A DNA stretch of 64,000 nt from Dactylosporangium sp. AC04546 (GTDB taxonomy: Bacteria; Actinomycetota; Actinomycetes; Mycobacteriales; Micromonosporaceae), in assembly GCF_022095675.1 (NCBI RefSeq), contig NZ_JAHYSG010000003.1, positions 186,001 through 250,000 on the forward strand, read 5' to 3'. A model generated the notes under the pieces. The model saw nothing but the letters and a program-made list of their open reading frames with translations, was not told the origin of the DNA and searched no databases. Every line of letters starts with the position of its first letter. The first letter of the stretch is position 1. A program made the translations under genes and the position numbers. Below are positions 32,223-41,707 of this stretch, piece by piece.

Positions 32223-33902
32223 GTGAGCAGGACAGGCAACGCGCGCGCGGCCGCGGAGGACAGCCTCGAGGACTATGCCTTCCGATATGTGCCGCGCACC
32301 TTCCGGCGCTGGAGCGCGGCCTCCGTCGGCGCGACAGCCCTCGGGTCCATCGCGTTCCTCGCCGATTTCTCGATCGGCGCGACCATCGGCATCGACCACG
32401 GTACCGCCAATGCCATGCTCGGTATCCTGTTCGCGTCGGTCATCATCGTCATCGTGGGCGTGCCCGTCGCCTACTACGCCGCCCGCTACAACCTCGACCT
32501 CGACCTCATCGCCCGTGGCTCGGGATTCGGCTACTACGGCTCGATCATCACAACCGTGGTCTTCGCGGGCTTCACCTGCATCTTCTTTGCCTTGGAGGGC
32601 GCCATCATGGCGCAGGGGCTGCAGGTGGCGACGGGGACGCCGCTGTGGCTCGGCTATCTCATCTCGACCGTGGTCGTGATCCCGATCGTCATCTACGGCA
32701 TGCGTGCGCTGGAGCGCCTGCATTTCTGGACCACGCCCCTGTGGCTCGCCCTCGCCCTGCTGCCGCTGCTGTGGATCATCGTCTCCGACCCCGAGTCAGT
32801 GCGCGCCTTCACGTCGTTCAACGGCAACTCCGACGGCTCGATCAGTTTCGGCGCCGTTGTCTCAAGCGCGGCCGTCTGCTTCGCCCTCACCCCGCAGCTG
32901 GCGGAGCAGATCGACTACATCCGCGCCATGCCGCCGCGCACGCCGTCGAACGCCCGCTCGTGGTGGACGTCGTTCGCATTGTCCGGCCCGGGCTGGGTCA
33001 TCTTCAGCAGCACCAAGCAGATGATCGGGGTGTTTCTCGCCGTCTACGTCCTCGTGAAAGTCGATCCCACCCTCGGGCACTCCGCGACCGAACCGGTCAA
33101 GCAGTTCGTCGGCATGTACCAGACCCTGTTCCCCGACTGGCTCGCCATCGCCCTCGCCCTCGTGCTCATCGTGGTCGCGCAGGTGAAGATCAACGTGACG
33201 AACGCGTATTCGGGCTCGCTCGCCTGGTCGAACGTCTTCACCCGGGTGGCGAAGCACTACCCGGGTCGCACGATCTTCGTGCTGCTCAACCTTGTGATCG
33301 CGTACGCGCTCATGATGCTGGACGTCTTCACCCTCATCTCCTTCGTCCTGAGCCTGTACGCGAACGTCGTCATGGCGTGGCTCGTGACGATCGCCACCGA
33401 TATCGCGATCAACAAGTGGGTGCTGCGCATCTCGCCGCGCTTCCCGGAATTCCGCCGTGGCATGCTGCACGACTGGAACCCGGTGGGGCTCGTGTCGGTG
33501 GGGCTCGCCTCGGTGCTTTCGCTGCTCGCGTTCGCCGGGCTGCTCGGCACCGCCGTGAAGCCGTTCTCGGTGCTCATCGCGATCGGCGTCGCGTTCGTCG
33601 CCACGCCGGTCATGGCCCTCGCCACGCGGGGGCGCTACTACCTCCGCCGCCGCTCCGACGGCATCGACTCTCCCCTGTTCGACGAGCACGGCAACCCCTC
33701 GGGCGAGCGGCTCCGCTGCCATGTCACCGGATACATGTTCGAGCGACCGGATATGCTGGCCTCGGCCCAGCGAGGGGCGCACGGCCAGGTGCAGTACGTC
33801 TCGTCGCTGGCGCTCACGCTCGACGATTCCGATCGCTACGTGCTTCCGCCGGAAGTCACCGGCCCCCCGCACTGGGCGACCGATCGAGGCAGGGGAACGT
33901 GA
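32223..33902 (+). CDS. NCS1-family purine/pyrimidine-type permease
   Basis: The 559-residue membrane protein has about twelve helices in the NCS1 (purine-cytosine permease) layout. Features are ALGSIAFLADFSIGATIGIDHG, VPVAYYAARYNLDLDLIARGSGFGYYGS (helix 2-3 region), VAQVKINVTNAYSGSLAWSNVF (helix 8) and LHDWNPVGLVS. It imports a nucleobase, allantoin-like compound or similar nitrogen source with H+ or Na+. The position behind the urea importer supports a nitrogen-scavenging role, but the substrate is not readable. The GTG start has GAGGGG upstream. A soluble C-terminal tail of about 60 residues (CHVTGYMFERPDML onwards) is longer than in typical members. Confidence 0.85.
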   Translation: MSRTGNARAAAEDSLEDYAFRYVPRTFRRWSAASVGATALGSIAFLADFSIGATIGIDHGTANAMLGILFASVIIVIVGVPVAYYAARYNLDLDLIARGSGFGYYGSIITTVVFAGFTCIFFALEGAIMAQGLQVATGTPLWLGYLISTVVVIPIVIYGMRALERLHFWTTPLWLALALLPLLWIIVSDPESVRAFTSFNGNSDGSISFGAVVSSAAVCFALTPQLAEQIDYIRAMPPRTPSNARSWWTSFALSGPGWVIFSSTKQMIGVFLAVYVLVKVDPTLGHSATEPVKQFVGMYQTLFPDWLAIALALVLIVVAQVKINVTNAYSGSLAWSNVFTRVAKHYPGRTIFVLLNLVIAYALMMLDVFTLISFVLSLYANVVMAWLVTIATDIAINKWVLRISPRFPEFRRGMLHDWNPVGLVSVGLASVLSLLAFAGLLGTAVKPFSVLIAIGVAFVATPVMALATRGRYYLRRRSDGIDSPLFDEHGNPSGERLRCHVTGYMFERPDMLASAQRGAHGQVQYVSSLALTLDDSDRYVLPPEVTGPPHWATDRGRGT

Positions 33903-34468
33903 TGGAGGAGCCGGTCGACACCGCGACCGCGATTCTGGCGAGCGCGGCGGTGCTGCTGCGTGAGCACACGTTCGACGACATCTCCTATCGCGCCCTCGCC
34001 GACGAGGTCGGCATCTCGGAGCGCACGGTCTACCGCCAGTACCCCACACGTGCGCACCTGCTCGTCGCACTGTCGAACTGGATTGAGCAGACCCATTTCC
34101 CGCTGCCGCCGTTCGTGACCGTGGCCGATTTCCGCGCTGCCGTGCACGAGCGCTTCCGCGCCTTCGACGCGTCGCCCGCGTACGCATTCGTCGGCGCACG
34201 GGCGTCTACGATCTCGCTGACGCTCGACGCCGAGCCCGCCTACATCACGCGTGCGATCGAGGCGATGCTCGACGTGTCGGCCTCGACGCTCAACCGGCGG
34301 GATCGGCGGCGGATCGCGGCATCCCTGCTGTACTTCTCGTCGGCGATGTTCTGGGCGCAACTGCGCACGGGCTTCGACCTGGATGCCGGCGAGATCTGCG
34401 ACGCGTTCGATCGCGCCGTTGGCACAGTGCTCGCGAGGCTGCCCGACGCGACGTGGGCGGAGCCGTGA
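33902..34468 (+). CDS. TetR-family regulator (first of a tandem pair)
   Basis: The 188-residue regulator has an N-terminal TetR helix-turn-helix: ISYRALADEVGISERTVYRQYPTRAHLLVALSNWIE (residues about 28-63). The C-terminal ligand domain is helical and not assigned. Its ATG overlaps the permease stop (TGATG), and its own stop overlaps the next tetR gene (GTGA). It probably represses the permease operon through the repeat at 32166. The close likeness to the next gene product in the DNA-binding part (ERTVYRQYPTR against ERTVFRNYPTR) suggests a duplication. Confidence 0.88.
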   Translation: MEEPVDTATAILASAAVLLREHTFDDISYRALADEVGISERTVYRQYPTRAHLLVALSNWIEQTHFPLPPFVTVADFRAAVHERFRAFDASPAYAFVGARASTISLTLDAEPAYITRAIEAMLDVSASTLNRRDRRRIAASLLYFSSAMFWAQLRTGFDLDAGEICDAFDRAVGTVLARLPDATWAEP

Positions 34469-35040
34469 GCAGGTCGATGGCCGTCCCGGCGCTGAGCGGC
34501 ACGCAAGCGGCGATCCTCGCCGCCTACGCCGAGCTGATCGAGGAAGTCGGCAGCGACGACGTGTCGTACCGGCTCGTCGCCCGCCGGGCCGGCATCGCCG
34601 AGCGAACGGTGTTCCGCAACTATCCGACGCGGGTCGATCTGCTGCTGGCGACCGCAGCGTGGATCGAGGCGACGGTGTTCGTCCGCGAGGAGTCACACTC
34701 GATCTTCGACATCCCCCTCGCGATCCGCGACGCGATGCAGCGGTACGACGCGCGGCCGGAGCTCGCGCACGTCGTCGCCGAGACGGCAATGCGCGGCGTG
34801 AGCGGCGCGGCGCCGTCGCTCGGCCGGGCGCACCTCGAGCGGCTGCTGGACGCCGAGGTGCCATCCCTCGACGCGGCGCAGCGCAGAGCGGTCGTCGTGG
34901 CGCTGTCCCACCTCGACTCCGCCGCGACCTGGGTGACGTTTCGCCGCGAGTTCGGCATGGACCGGCGTGACATCGCCGACGCAGCCGCATGGGCAGCGGA
35001 GGCGGTGCTCGACAGCATCCGAGACCGCGTCGTCCCGTAA
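34465..35040 (+). CDS. TetR-family regulator (second of a tandem pair)
   Basis: The 191-residue regulator starts at the GTG overlapping the preceding stop; ATG at 34477 is also possible. Its helix-turn-helix is VSYRLVARRAGIAERTVFRNYPTRVDLLLATAAWIE, parallel to that of the first regulator. The ligand domain contains FDIPLAIRDAMQRYDARPELAHVVAETAMRG and HLDSAATWVTFRREFGM. Two paralogous TetRs in one operon could form heterodimers or read two ligands (inference). Confidence 0.88.
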   Translation: MSRSMAVPALSGTQAAILAAYAELIEEVGSDDVSYRLVARRAGIAERTVFRNYPTRVDLLLATAAWIEATVFVREESHSIFDIPLAIRDAMQRYDARPELAHVVAETAMRGVSGAAPSLGRAHLERLLDAEVPSLDAAQRRAVVVALSHLDSAATWVTFRREFGMDRRDIADAAAWAAEAVLDSIRDRVVP

Positions 35041-35144
35041 GCGCCCGTCGGGCCAGGTGAACTATGCTGCATCCAACACAGCCAGGGCCCTGCACCGCGG
35101 GTCGCCTTCAATGAAGGCATCTACGCCCAGCTGAGTGCGCGGCC

Positions 35145-35450
35145 CAACCCTGATCGCCAGACGGGTCAGCCATCGCGAGGGGATCGGACAACCAGCCGCC
35201 GTAAGACCCGAAATCCAGCCCGCCCGCAGGTTCGCCTCCCCCGGTCAGCCCGAACCGCCGCAGCCGATCGGCGCCGGCGGCGTCCCCGGCCTGCTGCCGC
35301 AGCCCGGCCAGATGATCCAGCACGAAGGCGTGGCCGCGGTCGGCGGCCTGCCGGTACAGCGCCCCGCGCCGGCGGCGTCCCCGGCCTGCTCCCGCAGCCC
35401 GGCCAGGGACACCAGCACGTCGATGCGGCCGCGGTCGGCAGCGTGTGGGC
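35145..35450 (-). pseudogene. Frameshifted TPR-like repeat fragment
   Basis: On the minus strand the repeat unit LAGLREQAGDAAGA occurs in one frame (near 35400). After a one-base shift near 35363 it continues as ALYRQAADRGHAFVLDHLAGLRQQAGDAAGADRLRRFGL, then TGGGEPAGGLDFGS. This is the end of an actinobacterial protein built from about 36-residue TPR-like repeats ending in an RRFGL...GGLDFG tail. The N-terminal part is missing. The stop region overlaps the convergent side of the tetR operon. Confidence 0.6.
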
Positions 35451-35485
35451 ACCGTGGGCATGATCCTGGCCACCACACCGGACAG

Positions 35486-36007
35486 CTACCGTCCGGTGAG
35501 GTGGCCCGGGATGAAGGTGACCTGCTCGACACGCATCTTCGCCCACTCCGCGACCTTCTGCACCGACAGCAGCATCGCGTCCATCGATACGACGTCGAGC
35601 TGGTCCTCACCCGTGCTGAGCACGAGTTCCGCCCCGGTCGAGGTGCGCAGCGTCAGGCCGAGGACGTCCTCGTACGTCCCGGTGCCGATGTGGGCCGACA
35701 CCTGCGTGACGGTGGCGGGGAACGCCGACGGCGGTGGCCCCTCCGGCATGGCCGCAACCTCCAGCCACTCGTCCGGCTCGTGGTCGCCGGCCGGCCACAG
35801 GGCCGTCAGGTCGGAGCCGGACGCGCAGGTCAGGCCGCCCGGGCTGTAGCGAAGCAGGATGTACGTGCTCTGGCCCGTCACCAGAACGACGGTGTTGGGC
35901 TTCTCGATCGCCGCGTCGGCGGTGGTCATGGCGACCCGGCCGATCCTGCTGATCGTCACCGGGGCGACCCGGTCCGCGAGGGACCGCACGACGTCAACCG
36001 CCTGCAT
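35486..36007 (-). CDS. Hypothetical protein (173 aa)
   Basis: I do not recognise this family. The 173-residue protein starts at an ATG preceded by GGAAGGAACC. It has no signal peptide or transmembrane helix. The sequence alternates short beta-like stretches: PNTVVLVTGQSTYILLRYSP, FPATVTQVSAHIGTGTYEDVLGLTLRT, LVLSTGEDQLDVVSMDAMLLS, ending EQVTFIPGHLTGR. Codon use looks normal for this genome. It neighbours another hypothetical gene at 36195 on the same strand, but a 187-base gap separates them. Confidence 0.55.
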   Translation of the reverse strand: MQAVDVVRSLADRVAPVTISRIGRVAMTTADAAIEKPNTVVLVTGQSTYILLRYSPGGLTCASGSDLTALWPAGDHEPDEWLEVAAMPEGPPPSAFPATVTQVSAHIGTGTYEDVLGLTLRTSTGAELVLSTGEDQLDVVSMDAMLLSVQKVAEWAKMRVEQVTFIPGHLTGR

Positions 36008-36194
36008 CAGTGGTTCCTTCCGTCTTCCACGGCGCTGGTCGGATGAACGGGCAGGGCCGGCGATAAGCGGACCACGGTCCAACCCTATGGAACGCAACCT
36101 CTACCGCGACATCCTTGACGAGGCCGACGCTGCCGCACACGCCGGCCTGCACCGCATCGGCAGCAGCTACCAACTGTGCTTCAACATCCGAATC

Positions 36195-36827
36195 TTAAGC
36201 TGACAAATGAGCCAGGGCGACCGCCACTGTGCGGCCCTTGCGGCGCCCCATGTGGAACAGGTTGGCGAACGCCACCCAGGAACCGTCGGTGAACTCGATC
36301 GTCAGCCGGCACCAGTTCAGGCGGTACCGGCCTACCCGGGCGGAGCGGACGTTCGACACCGGCGTGTCCCACAACGGCCGCAGCCGATCGGCGGTCGGCA
36401 TGCGGCGCTTGTCGGGATCGTCGATGAAGTACGCCGCGTCGCGCGGCTCGAACAGGCGTAGTCGCGCATCGGTGACCACCAGTAGCAGCGGGTTGTGCCC
36501 GAGACACGCGCGGCGGGACTCGGCGGCGACCGAGGTGGCCGTCCCGGCGGCCGACCGGCCGAACACGAGCCACCAGAAAAATCCTTGGCCGGGCTTGGGC
36601 GGGGAGATAACCGGCCCGAGAATGCCGCCGGCAACGGATCCGGTCGTATACGCCTGGCCTCCCCCGCCGGGCGGCAACGGCGGGTCGAGGCCCATCGGTG
36701 CGTTCGTCACGACGGCGGCGAGAACCCGCTCCCCTGGGACCAGTTCGGCCAGCGGCTCGGCGTAGACCTCCATCGCGTCCGGGTCAAATTTCATCCGGAT
36801 ACCGTCGCACATCGTGCCCGTCGTCAC
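36195..36827 (-). CDS. Hypothetical protein, possibly PH/GRAM-like
   Basis: This protein has up to 210 residues; starts at 36827 (GTG), 36812 or 36794 (ATG) are all possible. A Gly/Pro-rich middle (LPPGGGGQAYTTGSVAGG) is followed by a short hydrophobic FFWWLVFG. A C-terminal beta-rich part has LLLVVTDARLRLF and RLNWCRLTIEFTDGSWVAFAN, similar in layout to the protein at 4277 and to PH/GRAM-like domains. No function can be given. The 115-base gap to the next gene shows nothing notable. Confidence 0.5.
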   Translation of the reverse strand: MTTGTMCDGIRMKFDPDAMEVYAEPLAELVPGERVLAAVVTNAPMGLDPPLPPGGGGQAYTTGSVAGGILGPVISPPKPGQGFFWWLVFGRSAAGTATSVAAESRRACLGHNPLLLVVTDARLRLFEPRDAAYFIDDPDKRRMPTADRLRPLWDTPVSNVRSARVGRYRLNWCRLTIEFTDGSWVAFANLFHMGRRKGRTVAVALAHLSA

Positions 36828-36942
36828 CCGGCGACGGCGCTCACGCCGAGTCCTGTGCGATGCGGTGGCGAGCGCGCCCCGACGCGTCGCGGCGTCGCCG
36901 GTGCCGGTCGCGGCTCAGCCGTGCCCGGCACCGGCCAACATT

Positions 36943-37700
<758 letters not shown>

Positions 37701-37704
<4 letters not shown>

Positions 37705-38726
37705 GCGTTGCCTCCGCAGTCAATGAGGACTTTCACGTCACCGCCGGTCTCGAGGGCAGCGAATGCGTCGGCAACGTGTTCCAGCGGTACGATGCGGGAG
37801 ATGAGTCGGGCGGCTGGCACGTGTCCGGCGTGCACGAGTCGCACTGCCGCTTCGTAGTCTTCGCGTTGGTAGACCCGAACGCCGACGATCTCCAGCTCCC
37901 GCCAGAAGACGCGGTGCAGGTCGACCTCGCGGGCTTTCGGGTGGATGGCCACAACGACGAGGCGGCCGCGGACAGCGAGTAGTTCGGTGGCCAGTCGCAC
38001 ACCAGCGACGGAGCCGGAGACCTCGAAGACCACGTCGGCGCCGGCGCCGCCGGTCCTTTGCTGAATTTGCGCCGCGACATCGGTTGTCTGCGGATCGAGC
38101 GTCGGCAGTCCCAGCTGGGCGGCCACGGCGCGACGGTGGGGGTCGAGCTCCAGGACGGTGACCTTGGCTCCGGTGGCCTGGGCGACCTTGCCGATGAGCA
38201 GTCCGACCGGGCCGGCGCCGATGACGACGGCGGACTCGCCTGCGGTGAGCCGGGACCGGCGGACATCATGTACTGCGACGGCGGTCGGCTCGATGAGGGC
38301 GGCGTGTTCCAGCGGCAGGTCCTCGGGCAGCCGGACCAGGATGTCCGCCGGGACGGTCCAGGACTGCTGCATTGAGCCACTTGAATCGATGCCGATGAAG
38401 TTCAGCCGGTGGCAGATGTGATTGTGGCCAGCCTCGCAGGCTGGGCACTCGCCGCACCAGGCAAGCGGCATCACGGTGACCGGGTCGCCCGGTGCCCAGC
38501 CGGTGACATCGTCGCCAACCTCGGCGATTCGGCCGGACATCTCGTGTCCGATGACGGCGGGCCGTTGGACGCGGTGGTCCATGGCGCCGTGCAGGATGTG
38601 CAGATCTGTGCCGCAGATGCCGGTGTATGCGACGTCGATGCGGACCTGTCCGGTCCTGGGTGGCACGCGTTCGGTGTTCTCGACGGTGATGGTGCGTTCG
38701 CCGGCGTAGTGGGCGGTTCTGGTCAT
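37701..38726 (-). CDS. Zinc-dependent alcohol dehydrogenase (sorbitol/threonine DH type)
   Basis: The 341-residue medium-chain dehydrogenase has catalytic zinc ligands Cys38 (GICGTDLH) and His61-Glu62 (IGHEM). Structural zinc Cys residues are at 91, 94, 97 and 105. The NAD(P) motif is VIGAGPVGLLIG. It oxidises a polyol or sugar-derived alcohol. In this operon it may act on L-fucose, on a fuconate-derived hydroxy acid or on propanediol-like products; the exact step is unclear because an aldo/keto reductase can already perform the first oxidation. It is coupled by 4-base overlaps to both neighbours. A 48-residue fragment of a close relative survives at 61697. Confidence 0.9.
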
Positions 38727-39058
38727 GCTGTCTCCTCATTCAGGTGCCAGACCTCCTGCATCGGCGCCCACCAGTGCCCGGAGCCGGGTTCGGCGAGAGA
38801 CTCCTGGCATGGATCGGTCAGCGTCCACCATTGTCTGGTGCGAGGGTCCGCCGCGATGCGTGCCTGGTCGGCCTCGTGGTCGTCGCCGACGTACTCGTAG
38901 TAGCCGACCAGTAGGTCGCCGTGCAGGAAGATGGAGTAGTTACGGATGTTGGCTCGAACAAGCATCTGTTCGACGTCCGGCCATACCGATCGGTGCAGCA
39001 GCAGGTACTCCTGCCGCCGCCCGGGCCGCAGCCGGATGAGCGAGCAATAACGCTGCAT
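38723..39058 (-). CDS. L-rhamnose/L-fucose mutarotase (RhaM-like)
   Basis: The 111-residue protein matches the RhaM mutarotase family in size and motifs: Tyr18 and His22 (QEYLLLH), SVWPDVEQML, IRNYSIFLHGDLLVGYYEY, and the WW pair in RQWWTL. RhaM-type enzymes interconvert anomers of 6-deoxy hexoses in the cytoplasm. With the L-fucose genes around it, L-fucose is the likely substrate (inference). It is coupled to the alcohol dehydrogenase by a 4-base overlap and lies one base after the stop of the aldo/keto reductase gene. The ORF upstream of 39058 is out-of-family read-through, so this ATG is chosen. Confidence 0.85.
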   Translation of the reverse strand: MQRYCSLIRLRPGRRQEYLLLHRSVWPDVEQMLVRANIRNYSIFLHGDLLVGYYEYVGDDHEADQARIAADPRTRQWWTLTDPCQESLAEPGSGHWWAPMQEVWHLNEETA

Positions 39059-39059
39059 C

Positions 39060-39998
39060 TCAGGCCTTCCTGTTGTTCTCGGGCCGGCCGCTGGGCCAGG
39101 CATAGCCGAGGACTGGCGCGAGAACCTTTTCAATGTCGACGAGCAGTTCGGGATCCGTCGGCTCCAGCGCCCAGCGAACGTTGCGCGCCATATTGCTGGG
39201 GCTGGCGGAACCGACGAAGGTGGTGGCGAATGCAGGAGGCTCGGCAGCGAACCGGACGGCAACCTGGGCGATGTCGGTCCCGCGATCGGCGCACAGACGC
39301 GCGGCGGCTGCGGACGCCTCGCGGACGGCCGCGGGGGCCGGGTGCCAGGGCGGCGCACCACGCTGGGAGAGCAGGCCCATGCCGAGCGGGGAGGCGTTCA
39401 TGACGGCGGTCCCACGTGCGGCAAAGTGCGGCACGGCCTCGAGCAATGCCCGATCGAGCAGGGTGTAGCGGCAGTAGGACAAGACGGTATCGACTGGGAC
39501 CTCGGCGGCAACGTGGGTCAGGGCTTCGAGGGGGTAGCCGGTGATGCCGACGAAGCGGACTTTGCCCTCCTCCTGCAGGCGGCGCAGAGCTGGGAGCGCC
39601 TCCGCGGCAACCTGGCCGAGGTCGCCGAACTCGATGTCGTGGCACTGGATGATGTCGAGGTGATCGGTGCCGAGCCGGGCTAGGCTCTCCTCGACGCTCG
39701 CGACGACGCGGGCAGCGGAGAAGTCGAAGGCGTCCTCACCGTAGCGTCCGACCTTCGTCGCCAGCATGTAGCTGTCCCGATCGATGCCGTTCAGGGCGCG
39801 GCCGAGGACGGTTTCGGCGACGGTCGCGCCGTAGTAGGGCGAGACATCGATGATGTTCACCCCAAGGTCGAGTGCGGTACGCACCGCGCGGATACCGGCG
39901 TCCTGGTCGATCGGCGCGAAGACGCCGCCGAGCGGCGAGGCGCCGTATCCGAGCATCGACACGCGCAGCCCGGTTGCGCCGAGTGTGCGGTACTGCAT
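39060..39998 (-). CDS. Aldo/keto reductase, probable L-fucose (D-threo-aldose) 1-dehydrogenase
   Basis: The 312-residue protein is an AKR of the D-threo-aldose/L-galactose dehydrogenase group. The tetrad is Asp51 (NIIDVSPYYG), Tyr56, Lys82 (LATKVGRYG) and His120 (IQCHDIEF). The IIQCHDIEFGDL and ETLPALRRLQ-type blocks and a C-terminal WPSGRPEN are hallmarks of this group. The likely reaction is NAD(P)+-dependent oxidation of L-fucose to L-fuconolactone. It is the first gene of the minus-strand operon, with a perfect palindrome (GACATCTGATGTC) 18 bases upstream of the start. A decayed C-terminal copy lies at 61864. Confidence 0.9.
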   Translation of the reverse strand: MQYRTLGATGLRVSMLGYGASPLGGVFAPIDQDAGIRAVRTALDLGVNIIDVSPYYGATVAETVLGRALNGIDRDSYMLATKVGRYGEDAFDFSAARVVASVEESLARLGTDHLDIIQCHDIEFGDLGQVAAEALPALRRLQEEGKVRFVGITGYPLEALTHVAAEVPVDTVLSYCRYTLLDRALLEAVPHFAARGTAVMNASPLGMGLLSQRGAPPWHPAPAAVREASAAAARLCADRGTDIAQVAVRFAAEPPAFATTFVGSASPSNMARNVRWALEPTDPELLVDIEKVLAPVLGYAWPSGRPENNRKA

Positions 39999-40015
39999 GG
40001 GAGTCGCGCCTTCCT

Positions 40016-40028
40016 GACATCTGATGTC
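40016..40028. promoter_or_regulatory. Operator-like palindrome GACATCTGATGTC
   Basis: A perfect 6+1+6 palindrome lies 18 bases upstream of the aldo/keto reductase start. It is a member of the CATCWKATG family repeated in this region, close to the gntR gene at 40143. Confidence 0.65.
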
Positions 40029-40091
40029 TACTCGTTTCGGCCCGGGAGATGCTGAGCTGTGCGGGGGAACCCCGGACCACGGTCGACGATT

Positions 40092-40100
40092 CATCTGACG
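40092..40100. promoter_or_regulatory. Imperfect operator CATCTGACG before the gntR gene
   Basis: One mismatch from CATCTGATG, 43 bases upstream of the regulator's ATG. Suggests autoregulation. Confidence 0.45.
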
Positions 40101-40142
40101 TGGGAGATAAGATGGCGGCTCTGGCGGGTGGAGGAGGCCGGT

Positions 40143-40886
40143 ATGGCACTGACGGATGATGCGATCGCGAAGATCCGCGGCATGATTCAGTCCGGCGCGC
40201 TGCCGCCCGGGGCCCGGCTGCCCACCGAGCAGCAACTGTCGGTGCAGATGGGCATCTCGCGCAGCGGGGTCCGCGAGGCGGTGAAGGTGCTCGAGGCGGC
40301 CCGCGTCCTCGACGTCCGCCGAGGCGACGGCACCTACGTGACAAGCCTGGCTCCGCGGCTGCTGCTGGAGGGTCTCGGCTTTGCCCTTGAGCTGCTGCGC
40401 GATGACACGCTGCTGGAGGTCATGGAGGTGCGCCGCATGCTGGAGCCGGTCGCCACCGGTGTGGCTGCCTTGCGCATCACCGACGAGGATCTCGACGAGC
40501 TCAGCAAGATTCTCGACGACATGCGCAGCGCGGCCGACGACGCCGAGCGGCTTATTCAGTACGACACGGCATTCCACCGCACTGTCACCGCGGTCACCGG
40601 CAATGAGACGTTGACCTCGCTGCTCGACGGCCTGTCCGGGCAGACCCTGCGGGCGAGGGTGTGGCGCGGGCTTATCGAGGGCAACTCGTCGCACATCACG
40701 CTCGCCGAGCACGAGGCGATCTATCGCGCGCTGCGTGATCGCGACCCTTTGCTCGCCCAGGCGAGTGCACTTATGCACGTCAATACTTCGGAATCGTGGC
40801 TGCGGGCGGTGCTTGCAGTGCCGCCGGAGGAGCCGGCCGAATCCGTCGCACCGCGACGGAGTCAACGGTCCACCACCAATCCGTAA
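40143..40886 (+). CDS. GntR-family (FadR subgroup) transcriptional regulator
   Basis: The 247-residue regulator has a winged helix at residues 1-70 (PPGARLPTEQQLSVQMGISRSGVREAVKVLEAARVLDVRRGDGTYV). An FCD ligand domain follows (about 90-230) with YDTAFHRTVTAVTGN and AEHEAIYRALRDRDP, positions that usually supply the metal-binding Asp and His residues. FadR-group regulators bind short palindromes and sense sugar acids or similar ligands. It lies between the divergent fucose operon (39998) and the convergent lactonase gene (25-base overlap at the 3' ends). It is the best candidate for binding the CATCWKATG sites. A sugar acid such as fuconate or its keto-deoxy product could be the inducer (inference). 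Confidence 0.9.
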   Translation: MALTDDAIAKIRGMIQSGALPPGARLPTEQQLSVQMGISRSGVREAVKVLEAARVLDVRRGDGTYVTSLAPRLLLEGLGFALELLRDDTLLEVMEVRRMLEPVATGVAALRITDEDLDELSKILDDMRSAADDAERLIQYDTAFHRTVTAVTGNETLTSLLDGLSGQTLRARVWRGLIEGNSSHITLAEHEAIYRALRDRDPLLAQASALMHVNTSESWLRAVLAVPPEEPAESVAPRRSQRSTTNP

Positions 40887-41707
40887 GTGCGCGCCGCCGT
40901 GCCGCCGAAGACCTCGTCCCACGCAGGCGGCGGCAGCACCTGCTCGAGGGCGATGCGGACGTCGCCATAGCTGGCGGCGAGCAGACAGACAGGCCAGTCG
41001 GAGCCGAACATCAGCCGGTCGGCGCCGAACTCGGCGACGGCGACATCGACGAAGGGCCGCAGCTGCTCGTGCGTCCAGCCGGGGCCGGCCTCGGTCACCA
41101 TGCCGGACAGCTTGCACGTCACATTGGCGTTGCCGGCCAGATCGGTGAACGGCCCGCGCCAGTCGAGCAAACCCGCCGCGCCTTCGTCGATGCGTGGCTT
41201 GCCGAGGTGGTCGAGGACGAGGCGCAGCTCGGGCACGGCGGCGGCGGCCCGGGCCGCCGCCGACAACTGGTCGACCCGGATGACCAGGTCGAACGCAAGG
41301 CCGGCGGCTGCCACCGTAGCAAGCCCGCGCCGCACATCGGCCCGGTCGAGATATGCCGGATCCGCCTCACCCTGCACCTGCGATCGAATCCCGACCAGCA
41401 GCTCACCGCCACGCAGCCGACAGAATCCCGCGATGGTTGCGGCCAGGTCGGGATCTGCCACGTCAGCCCATGCCACCACTCCAACGATCTCCGCAGTGTC
41501 CGCGGCGTAGCCGAGGAACTCGGCGGCCTCATCGACATGGCAGCGACCGCCCTCGACCAGCACGGTGCGGTCGACTTTGGCAGCGGCGAGTTCAACCCGT
41601 AGCTCGTCGGGGGTGAAAGCGCGGCGGATGCCGGCCAACGCGGGGTCGTTCAGCCACGTGTAGCCGCGTTCGGGCCGCCACAGATGGTGATGTGCGTCGA
41701 CGATCAC
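40862..41707 (-). CDS. Amidohydrolase, probable L-fuconolactonase
   Basis: The 281-residue amidohydrolase_2 TIM barrel has [19 protein letters not shown] at the start, [31 protein letters not shown], and a closing metal region [12 protein letters not shown]. This matches L-fuconolactonase / L-rhamnono-lactonase enzymes that open the sugar lactone to the acid. The GTG at 41707 overlaps the fuconate dehydratase stop by 4 bases, which decides the start over the GTG at 41719. Its product would be the dehydratase's substrate. It converges on the gntR gene with an overlap of 25 bases. Confidence 0.87.
   Translation of the reverse strand: MIVDAHHHLWRPERGYTWLNDPALAGIRRAFTPDELRVELAAAKVDRTVLVEGGRCHVDEAAEFLGYAADTAEIVGVVAWADVADPDLAATIAGFCRLRGGELLVGIRSQVQGEADPAYLDRADVRRGLATVAAAGLAFDLVIRVDQLSAAARAAAAVPELRLVLDHLGKPRIDEGAAGLLDWRGPFTDLAGNANVTCKLSGMVTEAGPGWTHEQLRPFVDVAVAEFGADRLMFGSDWPVCLLAASYGDVRIALEQVLPPPAWDEVFGGTAARTYGLVVDR

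Noticed and set aside
35040..35610. Repeated GCCGGGCTGCGGGAGCAGGCCGGGGACGCC-like units as a CRISPR or tandem repeat array
   Set aside because: The repeats correspond to TPR-like protein units in a frameshifted gene fragment; unit spacing and divergence fit coding repeats, not CRISPR.
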